A stretch of DNA of 10,090 bases from Colimorpha_A sp900556615 (lineage in GTDB: Bacteria; Bacillota; Clostridia; Oscillospirales; CAG-272). How positions within the stretch are numbered: the first letter of the stretch is position 1; every line of letters begins with the position of its first letter. Positions 1 through 6,745 of the stretch are shown here, one piece after another. The stretch covers positions 1 to 10,090 of the forward strand of contig CAVBUH010000022.1 of assembly GCA_963598415.1 (NCBI GenBank), given 5' to 3'. The translations under genes and the position numbers were made by a program. Under the pieces are notes generated by a model. The model made no database searches, had not been told where the DNA came from, and saw nothing but the letters and a program-made list of their open reading frames with translations.

Positions 1-47
1 TAGCGGCTCCTATTGCGTTATTTTTTGTGACGAATGTCGGAAAATAG

Positions 48-101
48 GCAAGTAGTTGTGCTGTCAAGGCGTTTGCCGGTAATTGTGCGGTATTGCCTTA
101 A
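48..101 (-). repeat. Dispersed repeat, left copy (inverted relative to the right-end copy)
   Basis: This 54-base stretch aligns without gaps to the reverse complement of 10037-10090, with 40 of 54 positions identical by eye. The best conserved parts are the block ending in TTGCCTTAA at 93-101, the ATTGTGCGGT core at 82-91 and AAGGCGTT at 66-73. It is given a minus orientation so that it matches the plus-strand copy at the other end. The AAGGC and GCCTT ends of the unit are complementary and could pair as a stem. No transposase lies between the two copies, and the interval contains housekeeping genes, so this is a dispersed repeat rather than the two ends of one transposon. The element family is not identified. 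Confidence 0.7.
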
Positions 102-218
102 AGCAAATGAAGAGTACGCCAAACGGAAAAACCATTAATATGACGGTCATGTTATCTGAAGCTGCTGTAGTGTCCGAACGAGTATATGACTGCGGCGATT
201 ATGAGACGGAACAGAATT

Positions 219-257
219 GGCGGCTGTTGCTAAACGCAGCAGCCGCCTTATTTTTTT
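219..257 (+). terminator. Strong Rho-independent terminator, plus strand
   Basis: The arms GGCGGCTGTTGC (219-230) and GCAGCAGCCGCC (236-247) form a 12-base-pair GC-rich stem with one G-T wobble and a 5-base loop. A T-rich tail follows (TTATTTTTTT, 248-257). The tail is only on the plus strand, so the terminator serves rightward transcription entering from the left edge. No convincing complete plus-strand gene is seen between position 1 and the hairpin, so what it terminates is unknown; it may belong to a gene or RNA starting outside the window. Confidence 0.85.
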
Positions 258-259
258 AC

Positions 260-433
260 TCAGGACACCGAGCAAATGGCGAATCGAGCGGTATTGACCG
301 CCCCTATTTGTTTTTGTGCTTTTTCAGAGTCAGCTTTGCGGATTGCATCCTCAAAACCCGATTTCACGAGGCTCTGTATGTTAGTACAGCAGTCCCTGCG
401 TGCTTTTAAATTTACCGTTTTGTTCCGTGAGCT
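260..433 (-). pseudogene. Possible C-terminal gene remnant, unknown function
   Basis: On the minus strand 57 codons are open after an in-frame TAA (434-436) and end at TGA (260-262). The translation looks like a soluble, charged, helical C-terminal tail, with a stretch reading GFEDAIRKADSEKAQKQIG. There is no ATG and no ribosome binding site; the only in-frame alternative start is a GTG within the stretch, so a complete gene is unlikely. The opposite strand is also open over almost the same bases: 276-437, 53 codons from ATG, with only a weak AGGA upstream. At most one of the two is real coding sequence. I do not recognise a family. It may equally be non-coding sequence belonging to the repeat-rich left edge. 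Confidence 0.3.
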
Positions 434-437
434 TTAG

Positions 438-524
438 GTTCCCCGATACCGTTCCCTTACAGGGCTTCGTAAGCCGCCGGATTTGCCGGAGGTTAGGCTG
501 ATATATAGAGATTGCTAAAGAAAT
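438..524. other. Gene-free gap downstream of comEC
   Basis: No gene is seen here. There are two short inverted repeats: GGCTT-CGT-AAGCC around 463-475 and CCGG-ATTTG-CCGG just to the right. Neither is followed by a T-run on the minus strand, so I do not call a terminator for the leftward comEC transcript. Confidence 0.4.
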
Positions 525-2801
525 TTAACCAGACCGAAATTTGATAAAACATCGTTCTCCGTTATTGATTTCATCAAATACAGCTTCATATCCCTCATTG
601 ACAGCCGGTGAGGAGACGATAACCTTTCCGTAAACGGTAATTTCCGGTAAGGTGTTTTTAATAACCGGACCGTGAATTCCGTACCAAACCGCGTCGGAAT
701 GCGAAGCGAGATTTATGGCTTTATCGGAAAGCTCCGATTCAAAAACGGCAGAACTGAAATAACTGAACACGCCGTTTCCCGTATCGACCGAAAGAAACAT
801 GATCGGTTGTACCGAACGGTCGATAAAGACGGTTTCGGATATCGTGATACTGCATCCCGAAAAATCAAGCGTACTGCTGTTGTCAGGAGAATAGGTTATT
901 ACCGAGATATTTCTTTCGTTTGCCGCTTCTTTCAGACCTTTTGCGATATCGGCGGTCTTTTCGTCGTACGGTTCCGGCATAATCAGATATTCAAGACGGT
1001 TATTATCCGCAAGCTTGCGGAAGGTGGCAATATGATATCGGTGGAGATGCGTGAGAAGCAGAGCGTCGGCAGATGCGTCGCACAGTTCGTTTTTCGTAAG
1101 AGCCGCCGCACGCTTAGCCTGTGTATAGGTTCCGTCGGAGAAATCACATATCAGCGTTTTTCCGCCTCGATTTATCAGTATGAAGTCGTTCTTTTTCAGA
1201 TTAACGGCAAGAATGTTTACGTGATCCGCAGTATTGGCTGTGTGTAAAAGATAGCATCCGGAAAAAATGCCTGCCCATATAATAAAAGGAATAAGGAGAA
1301 GCAATATATTTTTCTTTTTCAGAAACAGAAGGAAAACACAGGAAAGCAATGCGAATACAAATGCGATCACCGTAAAATCATATTGAAGTGAGATGGGCTC
1401 CGGTGCCGCTTCGGCAAAGAAAGAAGCAAGATCAATTATGACTGCCGCTATCGATTTTGCGGAGCTGTAAAACAGTGCCGCGGGTACTCCGCCGGAAAAC
1501 AGGAGAACGCCGGCTGACAGAAAGAGAAATATTCCTGAAAGAGGAACGAATATCAGGTTGGAGAGCGGGGACACAATGGATATTTCCCCGAAATACAGAT
1601 AGGTAAAGGGCAGCGTGAATAAAATCGCAGATATAGTTGAAGAAAGCGAGCAAAGCAGTTTTCCGAGAAGACGGATCGGAAGGGTTTTCCCGCTCGTTCT
1701 TTTCATGACCGCCGATGAGAGCTTTTTTCCGAGCGTAATGAGTCCGAGTGTGGCGGAAAAAGAGAGAAGAAAGCCTGCATCGGTCAGGGATTCGGGAGAA
1801 ACTGTAATAATTACGGTTCCGGCTGTAAAAAGAGAAAGCAGGGAATTGTCTTCACGTCCGATACAGTTTCCGAGAAGAAATATAAACATCATGATTCCAG
1901 AACGGATGACCGACGCCGGGAATCCGGTAAGAAACATCATAAAGACTATCAGTACAGAACAGAGTATAAAGCGAACGGTTCGCGGTATTTTAAAGAAACG
2001 GAGAAGAAGCAAAAAGCCTCCGACAAGTATCGAGAGGTGAAGTCCGCTTACCGCCAGGATGTGTGAGATTCCGAGAAATCTGAAATCCCTTTTTACCGAA
2101 TCGGGCACATCATCCCGTCTGCCGAGAAGCAAACCTGACGCAAGTCCTCCGTACTCATTGCCGATACGCAGCGTTAATTTTGCCGAAAGCTTATCGGATA
2201 AGGAAGCGAAGAAAGCGGCAGCCGACTTGCTTTTTCCGATTACTTGAGTGTTGCTGCCTTCTGCCTCCGCTATAAGATATATGCCGCGGGAAGCATAGTA
2301 CTGTCTTAAGGGAAATCCGTTTTCGTTTTCATCCGGGAGAGAAAAAACGGTGTTTAAAGAGAGAATTTCTCCTTTATCGGCATCAAATTCATTGTTAAAG
2401 ACAAGCTTTGCGCGAAAAGATGTCTTTTTTTCATTAACGGAACAAATTTTTACTGTATAAACAGCGGCATAATCCGCTTTGAGATCCGTCTTTTCGACAA
2501 CCGCGGTAATATTCGTTTCTACTTCTGAATATGAGAGAATGCGGGAAAGCGTAATGTCTTTATAAATATACTGAACTCCGCTTGCCGACATTACGGCAAG
2601 ACATATCGGGAGCAAAGCCGAAGCACGTTTTTTATACATTCCGAAGCGATATGTCATAAAAAGCACAGATACAGCCGCCGAAAGCAGAAAAAGGAAAAAT
2701 ACATGAATGCGAAGGACTTTATTACCGTAAATGAGGATAAAAGAGGCAAGTGTGAATGATACGCAAAATGTAAGAAAAGGCTGTTTTCTTAATTCCTCCA
2801 T
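525..2801 (-). CDS. comEC: ComEC/Rec2-family DNA uptake channel with a degenerate metallo-beta-lactamase domain
   Basis: This 758-residue protein is close to the usual ComEC length. ComEC forms the inner-membrane channel that carries single-stranded DNA into the cell during transformation. Residues 10-70 hold hydrophobic helices and residues 95-180 a DUF4131-like beta region. The competence domain spans about 215-505, with the hallmark ISHILAVSGLHLS at 245-257, GFPASVIRSG at 293-302 and LLSFSATLGL at 345-354. A metallo-beta-lactamase-like domain covers about 530-758 but is degraded. The usual DVGQGD element reads NLKKND (534-539), the LIDTG element reads LICDFSDG (550-557), and the HxDxDH metal site reads HLHRYH (585-590). 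ATG 2799-2801 has a G-rich ribosome binding site (GGGGG) upstream. The gene stands alone and is divergent from the recombinase unit. The channel assignment is secure; whether the C-terminal domain is catalytic is doubtful. Confidence 0.95.
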   Translation of the reverse strand: MEELRKQPFLTFCVSFTLASFILIYGNKVLRIHVFFLFLLSAAVSVLFMTYRFGMYKKRASALLPICLAVMSASGVQYIYKDITLSRILSYSEVETNITAVVEKTDLKADYAAVYTVKICSVNEKKTSFRAKLVFNNEFDADKGEILSLNTVFSLPDENENGFPLRQYYASRGIYLIAEAEGSNTQVIGKSKSAAAFFASLSDKLSAKLTLRIGNEYGGLASGLLLGRRDDVPDSVKRDFRFLGISHILAVSGLHLSILVGGFLLLLRFFKIPRTVRFILCSVLIVFMMFLTGFPASVIRSGIMMFIFLLGNCIGREDNSLLSLFTAGTVIITVSPESLTDAGFLLSFSATLGLITLGKKLSSAVMKRTSGKTLPIRLLGKLLCSLSSTISAILFTLPFTYLYFGEISIVSPLSNLIFVPLSGIFLFLSAGVLLFSGGVPAALFYSSAKSIAAVIIDLASFFAEAAPEPISLQYDFTVIAFVFALLSCVFLLFLKKKNILLLLIPFIIWAGIFSGCYLLHTANTADHVNILAVNLKKNDFILINRGGKTLICDFSDGTYTQAKRAAALTKNELCDASADALLLTHLHRYHIATFRKLADNNRLEYLIMPEPYDEKTADIAKGLKEAANERNISVITYSPDNSSTLDFSGCSITISETVFIDRSVQPIMFLSVDTGNGVFSYFSSAVFESELSDKAINLASHSDAVWYGIHGPVIKNTLPEITVYGKVIVSSPAVNEGYEAVFDEINNGERCFIKFRSG

Positions 2802-2833
2802 AGTTTTCCCCCGCTTTTTTGGACATTATATAA

Positions 2834-2862
2834 ATTGTAGCATATGCCTTAAAAATAAGCAA
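2834..2862 (-). promoter_or_regulatory. Likely sigma-A promoter of comEC
   Basis: On the minus strand TTGCTT (2857-2862) is followed by 17 bases and TACAAT (2834-2839), 33 bases upstream of the comEC ATG. A TATAAT nearer the gene (2825-2830) lacks a good -35 at the right distance and is the second choice. The promoter lies in the 142-base divergent gap shared with the recombinase unit. Confidence 0.65.
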
Positions 2863-2943
2863 GAAAAATTTTATATTAGGGATTTATAAGCGCCGCCGGC
2901 GTCGATACTATTCAGAAAGATTCAAAATATACGGAGGGATTTT

Positions 2944-3126
2944 GTGGAAATAAAGAGGTATATAAACGGAAAACCGATAAGTCGTGAGGAGCTTGCTAAG
3001 CTGAAGATGGTAACGCCGGAGCTTGAACATGCCGTAAAAGATGCGAGACGAAGGGTGGAGGCGGTTATGAGCACAGAGAATATTTCTGCTAATTCGATGA
3101 CTTCGGAGACAGGTGCGGATGGATAA
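2944..3126 (+). CDS. Small unknown protein translationally coupled to a serine recombinase
   Basis: I do not recognise this 60-residue protein. It starts at GTG 2944, supported by GGAGGG at 2933-2938 with a 5-base gap. The N-terminal two thirds look like a folded unit: a short beta-like KRYINGKPIS start, then charged helical sequence to about residue 42. The last third is Ser/Thr/Asn-rich and probably unstructured. There is no signal peptide, membrane segment or cysteine. The stop codon overlaps the start of the recombinase gene (ATGGATAA at 3119-3126 if the ATG start is used), a typical arrangement for coupled translation, which suggests the two products act together. By position it could be an accessory or directionality factor or a regulator, but the sequence alone does not show this. 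Confidence 0.7.
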   Translation: MEIKRYINGKPISREELAKLKMVTPELEHAVKDARRRVEAVMSTENISANSMTSETGADG

Positions 3127-4495
3127 GCATGCGGCGCTTTATTGCAGAGTTTCTACCGACGCACAGTATGAGGAAGGATATTCGATAGAAGCACAACAGG
3201 AAATGCTTATCGCTTACTGTGTGAGCAGGGGAATTAAAAAATATGAGCTTTATGTTGACGGAGGCTTCAGCGGAAGCAACATTGAGCGTCCTGAGATGAC
3301 AAGAATGATTGCCGATATCTCTCTGGATAAGGTGAGTCATGTGATCGTCTATAAGCTCGACCGGCTGTCAAGAAGTCAGAAGGATACGCTTTATCTGATA
3401 GAGGACGTGCTGATGCCGCATGGCGTAAGCTTTGTTTCGATGAATGAAAACATGGATACGGCAACGCCGATCGGACGCGCTATGCTCGGTATTATGTCCG
3501 CTTTTGCGCAGCTTGAACGGGAAACCATAAGAGAGCGCACGCGAATGGGGATGAAGGAGAGAGTCAAGAACGGTTTATGGCCCGGTGGAGGGAAAATACC
3601 TTTTGGATATGACTATGATCCCGGACAGGGAATACTTGTCCCCAATTCCGATGCCTCGACGGTAAGAGTGATGTATGATCTCTACCTGAAGGGATGGTCA
3701 ATGATGAGAATCGCGCGGTATACCGGGCTGAAGTATGAGAGACTTGCAGAACAGATACTGAGACGTAAAACCAACGCGGGATATATTGTTTATAACGGGG
3801 TGGAATATAAAGGAAGACACGAGGCAATTGTATCAGAGGAGATATATGCCGATGCTATGCGCCTTATGGAGGAAAGAGCAAGAGGGAAGCTGACCTCTGC
3901 GCACTGCCTGCTTGCCGGACTGATCCGGTGCGGTGTTTGCGGAGCAAAAATGAGATATCAAAAATGGGGAAAGCAGGGATATAAGATCTATTGTTATTCT
4001 CAGGATAAAGGAAAACCTCATCTGAGGCGGTCTGATCACTGTGACAATTACAAAATATGGGCGGATGAGCTTGAAGAAACTGTTATTTCCGATCTTTTTT
4101 CCATGTCCTCCAAGGTGGCGGAAGGCAATGAGGGCAGGGATGGAAGCAGCATCGTTTCTTTGCTTGAGAAGCAGGTTGAAAGGCTGTCGAAAAAGCTCAA
4201 AAATCTTTATAATTTGTACGGTGAAAATGCGGATGATGCCTTAACCGAAACGATATCACAGACACGAGCGGAGCTTGATGAGACAAAGCAGCGGCTGGAA
4301 AAGCTGAAAAGTGAAAAAATGACCGGAGAAAGAGCAAGAGAGGTATGGAAAAAGCTTGACAGTGCAGAGGCGGCATGGGAATACATGACGGTTGAGGAAA
4401 AGCAAAACGTACTGAGAAGCTGTATCGAAAAAATCGTAATCACTTATAATAATACGGAGATTTACTATAAAATATTGACAGATACGGGTAAATGA
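3113..4495 (+). CDS. Large serine recombinase (resolvase/invertase superfamily)
   Basis: This is a site-specific recombinase of 460 residues from GTG 3113, or 458 from ATG 3119. GGAG at 3105-3108 fits either start. Numbered from the GTG, the catalytic domain (7-150) holds the nucleophile Ser14 in YCRVSTD, VDGGFSGSN (48-56), KLDRLSRS (81-88) with the active-site arginines, and an FAQLERETIRERT stretch (131-143). The recombinase domain runs from about 160 to 255 (KIPFGYDYD at 161). The zinc ribbon has Cys273 and Cys276 in CGVC and Cys294 and Cys310. A coiled coil covers about 345-405, and a short C-terminal domain ends in IVITYNNTEI. All parts of a functional enzyme appear present. Such enzymes integrate or excise phages, transposons or developmental insertions, but no other mobile-element gene or clear attachment site is visible here. 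Confidence 0.95.
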   Translation: MRMDKHAALYCRVSTDAQYEEGYSIEAQQEMLIAYCVSRGIKKYELYVDGGFSGSNIERPEMTRMIADISLDKVSHVIVYKLDRLSRSQKDTLYLIEDVLMPHGVSFVSMNENMDTATPIGRAMLGIMSAFAQLERETIRERTRMGMKERVKNGLWPGGGKIPFGYDYDPGQGILVPNSDASTVRVMYDLYLKGWSMMRIARYTGLKYERLAEQILRRKTNAGYIVYNGVEYKGRHEAIVSEEIYADAMRLMEERARGKLTSAHCLLAGLIRCGVCGAKMRYQKWGKQGYKIYCYSQDKGKPHLRRSDHCDNYKIWADELEETVISDLFSMSSKVAEGNEGRDGSSIVSLLEKQVERLSKKLKNLYNLYGENADDALTETISQTRAELDETKQRLEKLKSEKMTGERAREVWKKLDSAEAAWEYMTVEEKQNVLRSCIEKIVITYNNTEIYYKILTDTGK

Positions 4496-4503
4496 GGTAT
4501 AAT
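4475..4503 (+). promoter_or_regulatory. Perfect consensus sigma-A promoter across the 3' end of the recombinase gene
   Basis: TTGACA (4475-4480), a 17-base spacer and TATAAT (4498-4503) match the consensus exactly. The -35 and most of the spacer lie in the last recombinase codons; the stop is 4493-4495. Transcription would start near 4510, giving a leader of about 48 bases before the ATG at 4558. The two downstream membrane-protein genes therefore have their own strong promoter and need not be co-transcribed with the recombinase. Confidence 0.85.
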
Positions 4504-4557
4504 CAAAAGAAATGAGCGATGTGTTTGCTTGGTCAGAAATGAAGGATGGTATTCGGC

Positions 4558-5340
4558 ATGGGAAGATTCGGGACTCCTCAACTTGGCTATATGCGGGACG
4601 ATGATGACAACGACATACCGGAATTGAATAAATGTCCGGCGTGCGGCGCTTTTTTTGAAGGCGATGTTTGTCCTGTGTGCAAAACGGTTTGTCCGGATGA
4701 CATGAAGGCGGGAAATCGCAAACCGCCCTCCAAAAAAAGGAAAAAGCAGAAGAGCAGCGGTTACAAGATGCCTCTTCCTCTCTATCAGCAGACTTGGTTC
4801 ATCATTATAGCGCTCTTTATCTCAAAGCTGGTGGGAATCATCCTTGTATGGACGAGCGATTGGAAAAAATGGGTGAAGGTTCTTGTTACGGTCCTTGCGT
4901 TGTTCGGAACCTATCTCTATTTTATTCTTTTTTCTTTTATCCAAGGTCTTTTCTATAAATCGCCGGTATATGTCGATACTTCAATTTCCGAAAGCGAGTA
5001 CCGCGAAAAATGCACAGACAGCGACTATGAGGCGCTGATGCGGTATCCGGGAGAATATGAAGGCAGTTATATATGTGAGGAATTTTCCGTTGTTAAAGTT
5101 ATGGAAGGCTATGAAGAAAGCCATGGAACTTACGGTGATTTTATACTTTGTAACGATATTGACGGAAACGGATATGTTCTTTTCGACTGCCGAGGTGAAG
5201 AAATCGGTATTTTGGCGGGAGATACAATCAGGGCCTTCGGGCAATTTGGATATGTATCGGCTGTGAGCGCAATAGGGGATCATGTGAAATATCCGGTGAT
5301 TTATGCGGCATATATAGATGCTGTAAATACCGCCCGGTAA
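4558..5340 (+). CDS. Zinc-ribbon, two-helix membrane protein with a C-terminal OB-like domain
   Basis: This protein has 260 residues from the preferred ATG 4558, which has GAAGGA (4541-4546) about 11 bases upstream. The in-frame ATG at 4546 overlaps that ribosome binding site. Residues 26-41 form a four-cysteine zinc ribbon (CPAC and CPVC pairs). A Lys/Arg-rich linker covers about 53-67. Two membrane helices lie near 79-98 and 106-128. A soluble domain follows from about 143 to 258. Its pattern (YPGEYEGSYICEE, then a GDFILCND strand, GILAGDTIRAFG, and PVIYAAYID at the end) resembles the small OB-fold domains found outside the membrane in many Firmicute proteins. This is pattern matching, not a proven assignment. 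Two closely spaced helices put the ribbon and the C-terminal domain on the same side of the membrane. Function is unknown. It is 39 bases upstream of the next gene and probably co-transcribed. Confidence 0.85.
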   Translation: MGRFGTPQLGYMRDDDDNDIPELNKCPACGAFFEGDVCPVCKTVCPDDMKAGNRKPPSKKRKKQKSSGYKMPLPLYQQTWFIIIALFISKLVGIILVWTSDWKKWVKVLVTVLALFGTYLYFILFSFIQGLFYKSPVYVDTSISESEYREKCTDSDYEALMRYPGEYEGSYICEEFSVVKVMEGYEESHGTYGDFILCNDIDGNGYVLFDCRGEEIGILAGDTIRAFGQFGYVSAVSAIGDHVKYPVIYAAYIDAVNTAR

Positions 5341-5379
5341 ATCGCGGGTGTTATACGGAATTATCGGCAGGAGTGGGAA

Positions 5380-6087
5380 ATGGGAGCAGTAAAAAAAATC
5401 GGATATTGGTTTAAGAATTATTGGTATTACTATAAATGGCGGGTTATTATTATCGCCTTTTTCGTCGGCGTTATCATATTCTGTGCTGTTCAGTCCGGCG
5501 ACAGAGAGCAGTATGATGTTTGCATTCTTTATACCGGGCCTCATATGTTTGAGGTAGGGGAAAAAGATACGTTATCCTCTTCTTTTACTCAGATCATGTC
5601 GGAGGATTATGACGGAAACGGAAACAAGAATGTTCAGATCGTGGATATGACAGCATTTACCGACGATCAAATTCGTGAGGCAATCGGAACCTCCGATGAT
5701 CCGGTTCTTTCCGTCAGATATGCTCCCTATACGGTTGATAATGTTAAAAGCAGCTTTTCAAAACAGGTGTTTTCGGGAGATACGGTAATTTGTCTTTTGG
5801 ACGAATATTGGTATAATATTCTGCGTGACGCCGATGGATTGGTAAAGCTTGAGGAAGTTCTCGGATACCGTCCGGATAATTTGAAAGACGACTATTCGGC
5901 GGATTTTAAGAGTCTTGATTTCTCAGTTTTTTTCGAAAGCGCTTCAAAACTCCCGGACGGGACGATTATTTGTTTCAGGAAAATGTCCACCGCCTCGGCT
6001 TTTACAGGCAGAAAGGCGGCGGAGAAAAATTATGAAAACAGTAAAAAAATGCTAAAAGAAATTTTTTCTTTTGAAAATCCGCAATAG
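5380..6087 (+). CDS. Single-pass membrane-anchored protein, unknown function
   Basis: This 235-residue protein starts at ATG 5380, with AGGAG (5369-5373) six bases upstream. The N-terminus is rich in aromatic and basic residues (YWFKNYWYYYKWR at 9-21). One hydrophobic helix follows at about 22-38, then a soluble domain to the end. The positive residues before the helix predict the N-terminus inside and the large domain outside the cell. The soluble domain has alternating strands and helices (YDVCILYTGP at 45-54, FSGDTVICLLDEYWYNIL at 131-148, LPDGTIICFR at 191-200). There is no lipobox, no catalytic motif that I can name, and no repeat. I do not recognise a characterised family. Spacing and orientation place it in an operon with the zinc-ribbon protein, so a shared envelope role is plausible but inferred. 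Its stop is 4 bases from the stop of the opposing amidase gene. Confidence 0.85.
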   Translation: MGAVKKIGYWFKNYWYYYKWRVIIIAFFVGVIIFCAVQSGDREQYDVCILYTGPHMFEVGEKDTLSSSFTQIMSEDYDGNGNKNVQIVDMTAFTDDQIREAIGTSDDPVLSVRYAPYTVDNVKSSFSKQVFSGDTVICLLDEYWYNILRDADGLVKLEEVLGYRPDNLKDDYSADFKSLDFSVFFESASKLPDGTIICFRKMSTASAFTGRKAAEKNYENSKKMLKEIFSFENPQ

Positions 6088-6091
6088 AGGC

Positions 6092-6664
6092 TTATGGCTC
6101 AAGAAATCCGTAAAATTGTAAAATACCGTTGTAAATACCGGAAGCAAATGCTTCCGGATCCTCTGACATAAGCTGTGCATCTGAGGCATTCGTAATAAAA
6201 CCAAGCTCAATGAGCACTGCCGGCATGGTTGTTTTTCTTAAAACCCAAAGAGTGGGACGAACGTTCATCCCTCGGTTTTGAAGACCGGTGGCACGATTAA
6301 GCCAGAATAAAATGTCCTCTCCCATTGTATATCCCGGTGAAGAGGTGGAATAGGCGAAGCCTTCGCTTCCGCTTGCGCTTTCAATTGTTGAGGCGTTTGC
6401 ATGAATGCTTATAAAAAAGTCGGCCCCCCATGCGTTTGCTGCATCGGTTCTCGCTTTCAGACTTGAGGCAACGCTTGTTCCGAGAATTTCGTCGGGAGAA
6501 TTTCTCGACAACCTTACTTCAAAATTGGGATTGGCAGCGAGCAGTTCTGCGGTCAGACGTCCTACCTCATATGTAATATCCTGCTCGTATAATCCGTTGC
6601 CCTCTGCTCCCGCATTAGGGTTTTGAGGATTATGTCCTTGATCAATAAATATTTTTATCGCCAT
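6092..6664 (-). CDS. N-acetylmuramoyl-L-alanine amidase (Amidase_3 family)
   Basis: This is a 190-residue zinc hydrolase that cuts the bond between N-acetylmuramic acid and L-alanine in peptidoglycan. The whole protein is one Amidase_3 domain. Expected metal ligands and catalytic residues are in place: His11 in FIDQGHN (6-12), Glu27 in LYEQD, His88 in ISIHANA (85-91) and Glu153 in VLIELGF (150-156). The start ATG (6662-6664) has GGAGGA at 6671-6676. There is no signal peptide, membrane helix or cell-wall-binding repeat, which is unusual for a housekeeping wall hydrolase. Such bare domains occur in phage endolysins and in enzymes released by lysis or acting in spore formation. No holin or phage gene is nearby. 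The enzyme assignment is firm; the biological role is not. Confidence 0.93.
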   Translation of the reverse strand: MAIKIFIDQGHNPQNPNAGAEGNGLYEQDITYEVGRLTAELLAANPNFEVRLSRNSPDEILGTSVASSLKARTDAANAWGADFFISIHANASTIESASGSEGFAYSTSSPGYTMGEDILFWLNRATGLQNRGMNVRPTLWVLRKTTMPAVLIELGFITNASDAQLMSEDPEAFASGIYNGILQFYGFLEP

Positions 6665-6695
6665 GATATTTCCTCCGTTAAGATAATCTTGTTTT

Positions 6696-6724
6696 ATTAT
6701 ATGCGAAAACAGAAGAAATGTTAG
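6696..6724 (-). promoter_or_regulatory. Possible promoter of the amidase gene
   Basis: On the minus strand TATAAT (6696-6701) is preceded, 17 bases upstream, by CTAACA (6719-6724), which matches TTGACA at four of six positions. It lies 31 bases before the ATG, in the 81-base divergent gap shared with the ttcA-like gene. Confidence 0.4.
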
Positions 6725-6745
6725 GAATCCAAAAGGCTTATATTG

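Noticed and set aside
83..409. A 108-codon plus-strand reading frame at the left edge
   Set aside because: It begins inside the repeat, passes straight through the strong terminator stem and T-run (219-257), has no ribosome binding site at its first start and has low-complexity stretches over the hairpin.
672..1247. A 191-codon plus-strand frame opposite comEC
   Set aside because: It lies wholly inside the comEC coding sequence, has no ribosome binding site that stands out and gives an arginine-rich translation typical of antisense shadows.
4981..5544. A 187-codon minus-strand frame opposite the membrane-protein operon
   Set aside because: Both plus-strand genes have good ribosome binding sites and sensible membrane topology; the antisense frame spans their junction and resembles nothing.
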